Origin: Terriglobia bacterium
GTDB taxonomy: Bacteria > Acidobacteriota > Terriglobia > Versatilivoradales > Versatilivoraceae
Assembly: GCA_951813285.1 (NCBI GenBank)
Contig: OX638355.1
Coordinates: forward strand, 1,360,653-1,424,652
Direction: 5' to 3'
DNA length: 64,000 nucleotides
This document shows, one piece after another, positions 19,124 to 29,211 of the stretch (positions within the stretch are counted from its first letter, which is position 1; each line of letters begins with the position of its first letter). The position numbers and the translations under genes are program-made. Under the pieces are notes generated by a model. The model searched no databases, was not told where the DNA came from, and worked only from the letters and a program-made list of their open reading frames with translations.

Positions 19124-22100
19124 ATGAAACGCAATTGCAGGCTCACGGTCGTCGGAATTTGGATCTGTTTGGTGCTGCCCCTGCTCGTCGGGGAGGCCAC
19201 AGCACAGATACGTATTTCAAAGTCGCGCCTGACCATCGACGAGGGTGGAAAAGGCTCCTACAAGGTGTATCTGGGTGCGAAACCGTCTGCCGAAATCACC
19301 CTGGACATCGAGACCAGCAACAGCGACGTACGGGTCAAGCCCGAGTCGGTGATCTTCGCTCCGGTCGATTGGAACAAAGCCCGGGAAATCACGATCGAGG
19401 CGATCAAGGATGCCGATGCCGACGATGACCGCGCCACCGTGAGTCATTCCCTTCGCGGGGTTTCCAAAGGGGGAAAGGCTTCGGCAAGCCGGCAGCCAGT
19501 CACTGCCACAGCCCTTCCAAACCTGACCGTAGTTGTGCGGGACCGATTTGTCCCCAGCCACGAAGTCAATATCAGCCCCTCCTCGGGACTCTCCATTCGC
19601 AAGGGGGGTAGTGGCGCCTACAGCGTATCGTTGACCGAGAATCCCAGTGCATCGGTGACCGTCCGGGCCTCAAGCAGCCGGAGCGATGTCCGAGTATCTC
19701 CATCCTCGCTGACGTTTCATGTCGGGACCTGGAACAGTACTCAGAGGTTTACGGTTTCTGTAGACGCTGGCGCCACCAGTACCGGTGCAACCATCAGCCA
19801 CTCGGCCACCAGCGAAGATATCAACTACCAGGGGCTGACCATTGACAGCCTGCCGGTGACGGTCCTGCAGCCAGCAGCCGGAATCACGCAACCGCCATCG
19901 AGTACGAAGGTGCTCGTCGGACAGACCAAGACCTTCTACAGCCCGCAACTGAGGAGCCAGCCCGCTAACAGCGTAACCATTGACGCATCCAGCCAGGCCA
20001 AGGGTACTGCCAGGGTAACCGGTTCAAAGAGCTTCGGTACCGGCAACTGGAACACGGCACAGGCTTTCAAAGTGACCGGGCAGAGCGTGGGGAGCACTAC
20101 CATCACTTATGACGTGGACAGTAGCGATTCTCGATATGACGGCTACGAATTGAACAGCACCTCAGTGACTGTCGAGGCAACCACGATAAGCTGCGGGGCC
20201 GATGACACCAACATCCAACTTGGCGGCTCTTCAACGCTGAGTTGGAAAAGCACCAATGCCAATAGCGTCTCCATCGACCAGGGCGTTGGGTCGGTTTCGG
20301 TCGACAGCCAGGAGGGTAAGGCCGTTACACCTCCTCAGCCTGGCGCGGCCGAATCCTCCAAATCTACAACCTACCGGTTTACCGCCGCGGGTGGAGGCAA
20401 TCCCGGCACCTGCAGCGTAACGTTAACCGTTTGGCGGCCGCCGAGTGTGGATCGATTCAGCGCCGACCCGGCTACGCTGAGAAAGCAGCAGACCACAAGG
20501 CTGATCTGGTCTACCAGCCACGCCTCGGGCGCCTCCATCGACCAGGGAGTCGGGACGGTTCCGGTTGACAGCTCTGAGGGGGGTGGAGGCGTTACTCCTT
20601 CACAACCGTCGACAGCCGAGACCTCCAGGAGTACGCGCTACAGGCTGACGGCCTCGAATCCAGCCTATACCGGCGCCGGTGCAGCCACCGCAACTGTCTC
20701 GGTTACGGTTTGGAACCGGCCGAGCGTGGACAGTTTCACCGCGTCGCCTTCGACCATCGATGAAGGTGAAGATTCCAGTCTGAAATGGACCACTACCCGC
20801 GCCACCAAGATTTCCATTGACCAGGGAGTCGGCTCGGTGTCCGTCGATGACAAATCCGGAAACACCAAGGTAAGCCCCGATCAAACCACAACGTACACCC
20901 TTACTGCTTCGAACCCGGGCTACACTGGTACTCATGCCGTGACTGACACCGTTCGCGTCACCGTTCGCTCCCCATCCACATCCCCGCCCCCGCCCGCACC
21001 CCCAACTCCCGGTCTTTCCGTCTCACCCACCACACTCAATATTACTGAAGGAGCAACCGGAAAAACCTACAGAGTGAGGTTGAGAACGCAGCCGAGCGAC
21101 GATGTCACCGTAGCAGTGGAAATCGAGTCCGGAGGAGACTCTCGGGTCCAGTCAAGCACATCCTCCCTCACCTTTACCACCACCGACTGGAACAGGAATC
21201 AAGACGTTCAGGTCTCCGCGGAGGAACAGTCAGGCACGGCAACCGGTCAGGCAAGGATTGCCAATACACCCCCTTCGTCCTATGGCGGCTCTGCCGTTGA
21301 GGTCACGGTCAACGTTGCCGACGACGATACCGACGGATGCGGGGCGACCGTCACACCCACTCGCCTCGCTATCGATGAAGGTGAAAGCAATGGCAGCTAC
21401 TACGATGTGGTGTTGACTGCAAGGCCGACGGCCAGCGTCACTATCACGCTCGACCTGACAGGGGACCCCAGCGCCTCTGCAGACAAATCCTCCCTCACTT
21501 TCACCAGAGAGGACTGGAGTACTTCCCAACGCGTAACGATCGCCGCAGGTGAGGATGACGATGCTTCCGACGGCAGGGTAACCATCGCCCACAGGGCATC
21601 CAGTATCGATGAGGGTTGTTCCGGCATATCCATCTCCAGTGTGTCCGTGAACATCCGTGACAACGACGAGCCGCCACCGCTGCCAGCAATCACCCTTTCG
21701 AGTGACGGGACCAGCGTTTCGGAACCGGACGGGACTGCCACGGTCACCGCTGCGGTTGCCGGCGGTGAAGAGCCAGCTGATGACTTGACGATCAACCTGA
21801 CCCATTCAGGTCGTGCTGCCAACGGAGCCGACTATAGGGTTGCCACGCTGACCATTGAAAGCGGGGCAACCTCCGGTGAAGCGGAGTTGACCGTCCTCGA
21901 TGACCCTGTTGTCGAGGGCACCGAGGAGATAAGACTCATCGCTGGCGCCGACGGCTACCGGGACAGCGCCCCGCTCTCCATGAATCTGACCGATGACGAT
22001 TCGGCCGGCGTGTCGATCGCGCCAACGGAACTGACCATCGCCGAAGGAGGCAGCAATAGCTACAGGGTGGTATTGACCTCGCAACCTTCCCACGACGTGA

Positions 22101-25100
22101 CGGTCACCATCAGTCGCAGCGGAGACGGGGACGTCAGCATCGATGACCAGGAACTGACCTTCAGTGACTCCGACTGGGACACGGCCCAGTCGGTGACAGT
22201 TTCGGCCGTCCAGGACGACGATGCCAGGGACGACGGGGCTACACTCCGCCACACCGTTGCCAGCACCGACTCGGACTACAACGGGATCACGGTTTCGGAG
22301 GTGGCCGTTACCGTCACCGACGACGAGACCGCGGGCGTTTCGATCACGCCAACGGAGCTGGCCATTGCCGAGGGAAGCAGCGACAGCTACAGGGTGGTCC
22401 TGACCTCACAACCTACCCACGATGTCACCATTTCGATCAGTCACAGCGGGGATGCCGACATCAGCACCGATGACCAGGAACTGACCTTCAGTGACTCCGA
22501 CTGGGAGACGGCACAGACGGTAACAGTTTCGGCCGCCCAGGACGACGATGCCAGGGACGACGGGGCTGCACTCCGCCACACCGTTTCCAGCACCGACTCG
22601 GACTACAACGGCATCACGGTTTCGGAGGTGGTCGTTGCCGTCAACGACGACGAGACCGCCGGCGTGTCGATCACGCCAGCGAAGCTGACGATTGCCGAAG
22701 GAGGCAGCGACAGCTACGAGGTAGTCCTGACCTCTGAGCCCTCCCACGACGTGACCATCACCATCACTCGCAACGGGGATGGAGACATTGGCTTCGATGA
22801 CCAGGAGTTGACTTTTAGTGACTCCGACTGGGACGCGGCGCAGAGGGTGACGGTCTCGACCGCCCAGGACGACGATGCCAGGGACGACGGGGCTGCACTC
22901 CGCCACACCGTTTCCAGCACCGACTCGGACTACAACGGCATCACGGTTTCGGAGGTGGTCGTTGCCGTCAACGACGACGAGACCGCCGGCGTGTCGATCA
23001 CGCCAGCGAAGCTGACGATTGCCGAAGGAGGCAGCGACAGCTACGAGGTAGTCCTGACCTCTGAGCCCTCCCACGACGTGACCATCACCATCACTCGCAG
23101 CGGGGATGGAGACATTGGCTTCGATGACCAGGAGTTGACTTTTAGTGACTCCGACTGGGACGCGGCGCAGAGGGTGACGGTCTCGACCGCCCAGGACGAC
23201 GATGCCAGGGACGACGGGGCTGCACTCCGCCACACCGTTTCCAGCACCGACTCGGACTACAACGGCATCACGGTTTCGGAGGTGGTCGTTGCCGTCAACG
23301 ACGACGAGACCGCCGGCGTGTCGATCACGCCAGCGAAGCTGACGATTGCCGAAGGAGGCAGCGACAGCTACGAGGTAGTCCTGACCTCTGAGCCCTCCCA
23401 CGACGTGACCATCACCATCACTCGCAGCGGGGATGGAGACATTGGCTTCGATGACCAGGAGTTGACTTTTAGTGACTCCGACTGGGACGCGGCGCAGAGG
23501 GTGACGGTCTCGGCCGCCCAGGACGACGATGCCAGGGACGACGGGGCTACACTCCGCCACACCGTTGCCAGCACCGACTCGGACTACAGCGGCATCACGG
23601 TTTCGGAGGTGGTCGTTGCCGTCAACGACGACGAGACCGCCGGCGTGTCGATCACGCCAACGGAGCTGGCCATTGCCGAGGGAAGCAGCGACAGCTATGA
23701 GGTGGTTTTGACCTCACAACCCTCCCACGATGTCACCATTTCGATCAGTCACAGCGGGGACGCCGACATCGGCATCGACGACCAGGAACTGACCTTCAGT
23801 GACTCCGACTGGGACGCGGCGCAGAGGGTGACGGTCTCGGCCGCCCAGGACGACGATGCCAGGGACGACGGGGCTACACTCCGCCACACCGTTGCCAGCA
23901 CCGACTCGGACTACGGCGGCATCGCCGTTGCGGATGTGGACGTGACCGTCAACGACGACGAGACGGCCGGTGTGTCGATCACGCCAACGCAATTGACCAT
24001 TGCCGAAGGAGCCAGCAACAGCTACCGGGTGGTATTAACCTCCCAACCCTCCCACGACGTGACGGTCACCATCAGTCACAGCGGAGACCCGGACATCGGC
24101 GTCAGGCAAGGAACCTTGACCTTTACCGGAGCGAATTGGAACAAACCTCAGGCCGTAACCATCGAAGCCTCCCCCGACGATGACGCAGTCGATGACAGCG
24201 CCACGCTGGCCCATTCTGCCGGGAGCTCAGATGGGGCTTATGATGCCTTGATTCTAAACGATGTACAGATCTCTGTGAGGGATGATGACAGTGCCGGGGT
24301 CAGGATAACGCCCGCCAAATTGTCTATTCCTGAAGGGGCATGGGGAACCTACAACGTTGTGCTGACAAGCAGGCCCTCAAACTCCGTCATTCTCGAAGTG
24401 AGTAGTGGCAACGATGACGTGACCCCGTCGCCAGTCTCGCTGAATTTTGCCCCCAGGGATTGGAACGTTCCCCGGGCCGTGCAAGCACGGGCGGCTCAGG
24501 ATGACGATGCCCGGGACGAAACGGCCCGGTTCAGCCATGCCGCCGCCAGTGCGGACCCAACCTACCAGGGAATTCCCGTGGAGGGGGTTGCGATTACGGT
24601 CAGCGACAATGACTCCGCCCGTGTGAAGGTCACGCCGACCCGACTGGAAATGCCCGAGGACGCCTCCACAACCTATAGGGTGGCGCTGACCTCGAGGCCA
24701 TCCCAGCCGGTTGTCGTCGAGCTTAGCCATAGCGGCGATCCGGACATATCCGCCAATGTGGCCCAGGTTATCTTTGAACCCTCGGAATGGGATCACCCGG
24801 GTACTGTGACGGTTCAAGCCTCGCGGGATCCGGATGCAGTCGACGACACCGCTACCTTGAGGCACTCCGCCAGCAGTTCCGATTCGACCTATGACGGTTC
24901 ACCTGTCGAACCGGTGCGGATCACGGTTGGAGACCTTGATTCGGCAGGCGTGAGTATCACTCCCCTAAACCTCACCATCCACGAGGGGGATTCCCGGACC
25001 TACACCGTGGTGCTGACGTCCAAGCCATCTCAGGATGTCGTGGTTGAGGTTAGCCGACGCGGAGACGAGGACGTGGTCCCCCAGACCGACTCTTTGAGCT

Positions 25101-27301
25101 TTAACGTTTCAAACTGGAGTGAACCTCAGGCAGTCACCGTTCAAACCTTGCAGGATCCGGACGCCAGGAACGACACCGCTACCCTGTTCCACTCAACCAC
25201 GAGCTCGGACGCAGCCTATCGTGGTTTGACGGTCTCGGATGTTTCGGTTTCAGTCATTGACGACGACACCACCGGGGTGAACGTCTCTCCACTCGAACTC
25301 ACCATGGTGGAGGGAACTTCCAAGATCTGCAAGGTAGCGCTGACAAGCAAGCCCTCGGCGGCGGTCCGTCTCTCCCTGAGCACCAACAATAACGACCTCT
25401 CGCCATCGCCGGCCTCGCTGACCTTCACCCCCACAAGCTGGTCCACTGTTCACGAGGTAAGGTTGCCGATTGCCCAGGATGCCGATGCCACCGATGAGGT
25501 AGCCATCTTGACCCTTGCAGCCTCCAGTCCCGATCCCGCCTACCACGGGATTCCCGTTCCTTCCGTTTCGGTCGATATTACCGACGACGACAGCGCCGGC
25601 GTCAAAGTCGTGCCCAATCCGCACATGAGCGTTCCCGAAGGGGAATCCGCAAGCTATTCCGTCGTTCTACTCTCTCAGCCTATGGCCGCCGTGGCTGTGG
25701 CAATCTCAAGCTCCAACCCCCGGATGCTGGCCGCCACCTTGGATGAGGTGATCTTTACCCGGGACAATTGGAGCATCCCTCAAAGCGTGGGGTTTGATAC
25801 TTTTCACGACGACAATACCTTGGATGAAGATGAAGTGTTCAGCCATAGCGCCAAGAGTTTCGATCCAAACTACAAAAGCATCTCCGTCAGGCCACTGTTG
25901 GTTAGCATTATCGACCGCACCGCCGAAAAACTGACCCACACACTTCCTGTTCTCTTGTCGGCCATGTCAGGAGCGCTGGCGGAGAGCGTTCAAACAGCCG
26001 TTGAATCCCGTTTCGAACGCCGGCGCCAGTTGCAACGCATGAAACAGGAACAGGGCTGGTGGATGCCCACCTTTTATCAGGATCGATCCCAACATTCACC
26101 GGGATTCGATCCTTCCGGCGGACCAGAGAAGGGACCGGTCCTTTCTCGGACTTCATTCGGCTTACCTATCGCAGGCAATTCCTTCGGGGGGAGCTACTGG
26201 AGACCCGTGTTGTGGGGCCATGGCGATTTCCAGCACTTCGACGGCAACAGTACCCTGGTTGACTTCCGAGGCGGACTGAGAGCGACTCACGTCGGAATGG
26301 ATCTTTTTTCCAACCGCCAGGTGCTGGCCGGCCTTTCCTTTGCGCGAAGCTGGGGTGCAATGAGTTATAGCGACGACCGAGAGGGGCGACTGGCAGCCAG
26401 TTTCAACACGCTCCATCCCTATCTGTACTGGCAGCCGCACCGTCGCCTCAGCCTTTGGGGGATCGGCGGCACGGGACGCGGCGCCGTGGATCTCATGGAC
26501 CCCCGACTGGCGCACGTCTTCGATGCCGAATTCCGGATGTGGACCGTGGGGCTGCGCTCCCTTCTGACCAAGCCCGGCAAGAATGAGATGGCATTTCGTC
26601 TGGATGGATTCATGTCCGACATAGGGATCGACCCTTATGAGCGGATTGGTGAGGTGTATGGGAGCGCGTCGCGAGCACGGGCCATGCTGGAGGTGGTCCA
26701 CCAGCGCGGCGGCAGGAAACGCTCCTTCAGCCTGAAGGGTGAGCTCGGTGGGCGCCTGGATCGAGGGGAAGCGGTGCACGGTACGGCCATGGAAACCGGT
26801 CTGCGCCTGGGTTTCATCGACAACCCCACCGGTCTTGACTTGGCCCTGCAAGGTCGAATGCTGCTTCTTCACGATGGGGGCTACAAGGACTGGGGAGGCG
26901 GACTGCAGGCGAGTTGGGATCCGGGAAACAAGCGGCGGGGTCTGCGGATGTCAGCCGCCGCCTCCCATGGACAAAATGGCGGGGGTGTAGCGGCTTTGTG
27001 GGACTATGGCTATGCGTCTGGCCGGGGAAGGGGTTTTTCGGGCAATCCTGCTCCCGTGAACCGGATCGAAAGCGAAGGCGCCTACGGCGTAGAGGTTCTA
27101 CGGGGAAGGGGACTGCTGACGCCCTTCAGCCGTCTCCGCTGGTCCAGACACGGCAAGGAAATAGGCGTTGGGAGCGAGTTCGGCCTTCAGCCCCCCACTC
27201 CCGACACCAACCCTTTGAACCTGGAGCTGGAAGGCACTCGAGGCAAGAGCAGCCGGGGTGCGGACATGGGGGTCCGCATCCGCATGTCCATTCCGTTCTG
27301 A
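19124..27301 (+). CDS. Giant secreted repeat protein with an autotransporter-like C-terminal barrel
   Basis: A 2,725-residue protein. Residues 1-28 are a signal peptide ending ATAQ. Residues 29-350 hold Calx-beta-like modules (pattern IDEGGxxSYKVYL ... TFTxxxWxxxQxVTVxAxxDxDAxDDxATxxHS). Residues 355-615 contain three Ig-like modules sharing SIDQGVGSVSVD. A Pro-rich linker (616-630) leads to a long array of about 109-residue modules up to 2265; seven consecutive unit starts lie exactly 327 bp apart. Residues 2269-2725 look like an autotransporter barrel: aromatic-alternating strands (WGHGDFQHF, GGLRATHVGMDLF) and a terminal IPF. It probably exposes a long Asp-rich, calcium-binding-like stalk on the surface. 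It follows the secretion cluster but has its own translocator-like domain. Confidence 0.85.
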   Translation: MKRNCRLTVVGIWICLVLPLLVGEATAQIRISKSRLTIDEGGKGSYKVYLGAKPSAEITLDIETSNSDVRVKPESVIFAPVDWNKAREITIEAIKDADADDDRATVSHSLRGVSKGGKASASRQPVTATALPNLTVVVRDRFVPSHEVNISPSSGLSIRKGGSGAYSVSLTENPSASVTVRASSSRSDVRVSPSSLTFHVGTWNSTQRFTVSVDAGATSTGATISHSATSEDINYQGLTIDSLPVTVLQPAAGITQPPSSTKVLVGQTKTFYSPQLRSQPANSVTIDASSQAKGTARVTGSKSFGTGNWNTAQAFKVTGQSVGSTTITYDVDSSDSRYDGYELNSTSVTVEATTISCGADDTNIQLGGSSTLSWKSTNANSVSIDQGVGSVSVDSQEGKAVTPPQPGAAESSKSTTYRFTAAGGGNPGTCSVTLTVWRPPSVDRFSADPATLRKQQTTRLIWSTSHASGASIDQGVGTVPVDSSEGGGGVTPSQPSTAETSRSTRYRLTASNPAYTGAGAATATVSVTVWNRPSVDSFTASPSTIDEGEDSSLKWTTTRATKISIDQGVGSVSVDDKSGNTKVSPDQTTTYTLTASNPGYTGTHAVTDTVRVTVRSPSTSPPPPAPPTPGLSVSPTTLNITEGATGKTYRVRLRTQPSDDVTVAVEIESGGDSRVQSSTSSLTFTTTDWNRNQDVQVSAEEQSGTATGQARIANTPPSSYGGSAVEVTVNVADDDTDGCGATVTPTRLAIDEGESNGSYYDVVLTARPTASVTITLDLTGDPSASADKSSLTFTREDWSTSQRVTIAAGEDDDASDGRVTIAHRASSIDEGCSGISISSVSVNIRDNDEPPPLPAITLSSDGTSVSEPDGTATVTAAVAGGEEPADDLTINLTHSGRAANGADYRVATLTIESGATSGEAELTVLDDPVVEGTEEIRLIAGADGYRDSAPLSMNLTDDDSAGVSIAPTELTIAEGGSNSYRVVLTSQPSHDVTVTISRSGDGDVSIDDQELTFSDSDWDTAQSVTVSAVQDDDARDDGATLRHTVASTDSDYNGITVSEVAVTVTDDETAGVSITPTELAIAEGSSDSYRVVLTSQPTHDVTISISHSGDADISTDDQELTFSDSDWETAQTVTVSAAQDDDARDDGAALRHTVSSTDSDYNGITVSEVVVAVNDDETAGVSITPAKLTIAEGGSDSYEVVLTSEPSHDVTITITRNGDGDIGFDDQELTFSDSDWDAAQRVTVSTAQDDDARDDGAALRHTVSSTDSDYNGITVSEVVVAVNDDETAGVSITPAKLTIAEGGSDSYEVVLTSEPSHDVTITITRSGDGDIGFDDQELTFSDSDWDAAQRVTVSTAQDDDARDDGAALRHTVSSTDSDYNGITVSEVVVAVNDDETAGVSITPAKLTIAEGGSDSYEVVLTSEPSHDVTITITRSGDGDIGFDDQELTFSDSDWDAAQRVTVSAAQDDDARDDGATLRHTVASTDSDYSGITVSEVVVAVNDDETAGVSITPTELAIAEGSSDSYEVVLTSQPSHDVTISISHSGDADIGIDDQELTFSDSDWDAAQRVTVSAAQDDDARDDGATLRHTVASTDSDYGGIAVADVDVTVNDDETAGVSITPTQLTIAEGASNSYRVVLTSQPSHDVTVTISHSGDPDIGVRQGTLTFTGANWNKPQAVTIEASPDDDAVDDSATLAHSAGSSDGAYDALILNDVQISVRDDDSAGVRITPAKLSIPEGAWGTYNVVLTSRPSNSVILEVSSGNDDVTPSPVSLNFAPRDWNVPRAVQARAAQDDDARDETARFSHAAASADPTYQGIPVEGVAITVSDNDSARVKVTPTRLEMPEDASTTYRVALTSRPSQPVVVELSHSGDPDISANVAQVIFEPSEWDHPGTVTVQASRDPDAVDDTATLRHSASSSDSTYDGSPVEPVRITVGDLDSAGVSITPLNLTIHEGDSRTYTVVLTSKPSQDVVVEVSRRGDEDVVPQTDSLSFNVSNWSEPQAVTVQTLQDPDARNDTATLFHSTTSSDAAYRGLTVSDVSVSVIDDDTTGVNVSPLELTMVEGTSKICKVALTSKPSAAVRLSLSTNNNDLSPSPASLTFTPTSWSTVHEVRLPIAQDADATDEVAILTLAASSPDPAYHGIPVPSVSVDITDDDSAGVKVVPNPHMSVPEGESASYSVVLLSQPMAAVAVAISSSNPRMLAATLDEVIFTRDNWSIPQSVGFDTFHDDNTLDEDEVFSHSAKSFDPNYKSISVRPLLVSIIDRTAEKLTHTLPVLLSAMSGALAESVQTAVESRFERRRQLQRMKQEQGWWMPTFYQDRSQHSPGFDPSGGPEKGPVLSRTSFGLPIAGNSFGGSYWRPVLWGHGDFQHFDGNSTLVDFRGGLRATHVGMDLFSNRQVLAGLSFARSWGAMSYSDDREGRLAASFNTLHPYLYWQPHRRLSLWGIGGTGRGAVDLMDPRLAHVFDAEFRMWTVGLRSLLTKPGKNEMAFRLDGFMSDIGIDPYERIGEVYGSASRARAMLEVVHQRGGRKRSFSLKGELGGRLDRGEAVHGTAMETGLRLGFIDNPTGLDLALQGRMLLLHDGGYKDWGGGLQASWDPGNKRRGLRMSAAASHGQNGGGVAALWDYGYASGRGRGFSGNPAPVNRIESEGAYGVEVLRGRGLLTPFSRLRWSRHGKEIGVGSEFGLQPPTPDTNPLNLELEGTRGKSSRGADMGVRIRMSIPF
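22004..24292. repeat. Tandem 327-bp coding repeats
   Basis: Units begin (codon GCC or GCG before GVSI) at 22004, 22331, 22658, 22985, 23312, 23639 and 23966, exactly 327 bp apart. The units starting at 22658, 22985 and 23312 are nearly identical at DNA level, differing at only a few positions such as an AAC/AGC change. The flanking units are more diverged. This points to recent unequal recombination or gene conversion in the array. Confidence 0.95.
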
Positions 27302-27340
27302 GCCCGGCCCCACCCGGCGGGAAGCTCAAACCCATCGCCC

Positions 27341-27562
27341 TCAACCCGCCCTGAACCGTACCGGCAGCGACTTCGGGGCGCGCAGCGAGACGCCCTCCTG
27401 CCACTCCGGGGCCGGATTCTCCAGTTGCAGATCCGGCAGGCGGAGCAGGGCCAGGAAGGCGATTTGCCCTTCGATGCGGGCCAGGGGCGCCCCCAGGCAG
27501 TGGTGGACGCCGTAGCCGAAGGCCACGTGGCGGTTGTTGCGGCGGAAGATGTCGAATGCCAT
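27341..27562 (-). pseudogene. C-terminal fragment of a cytochrome P450
   Basis: The 73-residue frame carries the P450 haem-ligand signature FGYGVHHCLG (Cys22 of the fragment) followed by APLARIEGQIAF, all typical of bacterial P450 C-termini. Full-length P450s have about 400 residues; nothing recognisable precedes this fragment up to the Nramp-like gene at 27645. It is therefore a remnant. The region 27563-27644 shows no gene. Confidence 0.85.
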
Positions 27563-27644
27563 GGTGGATCGCTGCGCCTGAGCCTCCGGATTCTACAGCC
27601 CCGCCCGCGCTCCGTGGCCGGTCTTCCGTCGGCTTCGGTCCGTC

Positions 27645-29210
27645 TCAAGCCGGACTTTCCTCGTACAGGAACCGCATTCTGCGGGCCGCCAGCATGCAGC
27701 CGCCCAGCAGAAGGATGAGGAACGCGTAGCCCCACACCCCCTGGTAGCTTCCCATGGCCCTGACGGCGGTGAACAGGAAGGCGCTGCCCGCCAACAGGTT
27801 GACGGCCTGGAGGAATGCGGGAGCGCGTAGGGGCCGTGGGAGAAACCTTCGGTCGGCCCAGATGTTGGCGAAACAGAAGAAGCTGGCCACGAAGCTGGTG
27901 AAGATGCCTGCCGGGGTGACGATGTCCAGCAGGTCGAACCCCGGCTCCACAGCCCCGGTTTGCTGCAGCCGGCGGAGGGTCCAGAGAATGATCAGGGCCG
28001 GGATGAGCGTCCAGCCGATGGCGGCGGCCCGAACCAGCCGGGGTTTCAGCCGGCGCCCCAGGGCGGGCACGCTTTCCAGGTAGGCGGACCAGAGCCGGTA
28101 GGCCATCTCCGGGCCGCCCAGCAGAATGCCGAAGAAAGCCAGGAAGATGGCCAGGTCGTAGAGCGGCTTGAGCCAGGCGGCCAGGCCGGTCAGGAAGGCC
28201 GCCTGGTGGCTGACCAGCTCCAGTCCGTCCGGGACCAGCCGCTGCGGCTGCAGGATGAGCGCTCCCATGAGGGTAAAGGCCACCGCGATCAGGACCACGC
28301 AGACGAAGCTGGTGACCGTGTCGATCAGCGCCGCCCGGATCCATATCCGGCCCGTGTGGTCCCTGCGGGCAGCCACCTCCCGCAGTTGACTGCCGGCCAC
28401 GGGCGGCAGGTGGCTGCGCCCCCAGCGTTTTTCCCGCAGGAAGGCCGCGTAGGCAAGGTAGTCTTCCGTACCCCCGCCGATGACGGCCACGTAGACCAGC
28501 ACTTCCACCCATTCGGAGCGCTGGCTCAGCTTGGGAACCACCTGGAAGGCCCAGTCGGGGTACTGCAGCGCTTGGGGAATCAGGAATCCCTTGAGGGCCG
28601 CCAGCCAGTCGGGCCGCACGAAGAATACGGCCACGAAGACCGCCAGCAGCATGATGGCCAGGATGAGGAGCTGTGCCTTTTCCAGAAAATGGTAGCCGCC
28701 CCGCCAGAGGAGGGCGATGGCCACCAGCGCCCAGGTGGTGGCCCAGAAGCAGTGGTCGGCGACCCCCGAGACCTGGGCGCTGTGGGTTCCCAGAATCCCC
28801 GACAGCCAGGCGTACCAGAGCGGCAGGCAGAGCACGGACACCGCCACGATGGCCAGGGGAAGCCATCCGCGGGGGCCGGGCAGGTGGGTCCAGCGCTGAA
28901 ATGGATGGGCGCCGCTGAGGATCATGTGGCGCATGCTGGCATAGGCCATGCCCCACTTAAGCAGGGCAACGGCCGGGAAGATCCACAGTAGCTGATAGCC
29001 GAACAGGGCGCCGCCCCGGGAGGGGAAGACGATCTCTCCGCTGCCCACCGTCACCGAGGCCACGATGGCGCCCGGGCCGAAGAAACGGAACCAGGCCAGG
29101 GGGTTGCGCGACCACAGCGCCGCCGGGGGATCGTCGATGCGCGGCTCTTGCCGGGCCGCTTGGTCCGCGGGCGGGCCGCCGCCGGATGCTTCCGATTCCG
29201 GATGAGGCAT
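27645..29210 (-). CDS. Nramp-like membrane transporter
   Basis: A 521-residue polytopic protein with about 11-12 hydrophobic segments. The first segment, FFGPGAIVASVTVGSGEI, corresponds to the TM1 region of the Nramp/LeuT-fold divalent-metal transporter family (usual motif DPGN); here the metal-binding DPGN is not seen, so the substrate may not be a classical metal ion. It starts one base after the stop of the SSS symporter, so the two form an operon. A similar but longer relative lies at 32.5 kb. Confidence 0.8.
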   Translation of the reverse strand: MPHPESEASGGGPPADQAARQEPRIDDPPAALWSRNPLAWFRFFGPGAIVASVTVGSGEIVFPSRGGALFGYQLLWIFPAVALLKWGMAYASMRHMILSGAHPFQRWTHLPGPRGWLPLAIVAVSVLCLPLWYAWLSGILGTHSAQVSGVADHCFWATTWALVAIALLWRGGYHFLEKAQLLILAIMLLAVFVAVFFVRPDWLAALKGFLIPQALQYPDWAFQVVPKLSQRSEWVEVLVYVAVIGGGTEDYLAYAAFLREKRWGRSHLPPVAGSQLREVAARRDHTGRIWIRAALIDTVTSFVCVVLIAVAFTLMGALILQPQRLVPDGLELVSHQAAFLTGLAAWLKPLYDLAIFLAFFGILLGGPEMAYRLWSAYLESVPALGRRLKPRLVRAAAIGWTLIPALIILWTLRRLQQTGAVEPGFDLLDIVTPAGIFTSFVASFFCFANIWADRRFLPRPLRAPAFLQAVNLLAGSAFLFTAVRAMGSYQGVWGYAFLILLLGGCMLAARRMRFLYEESPA

Positions 29211-29211
29211 G

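Noticed and set aside
22004..24292. Regular spacing that might suggest a CRISPR array
   Set aside because: Period 327 bp with no spacers; the repeats are in-frame coding modules. No CRISPR array or cas gene is present in the window.
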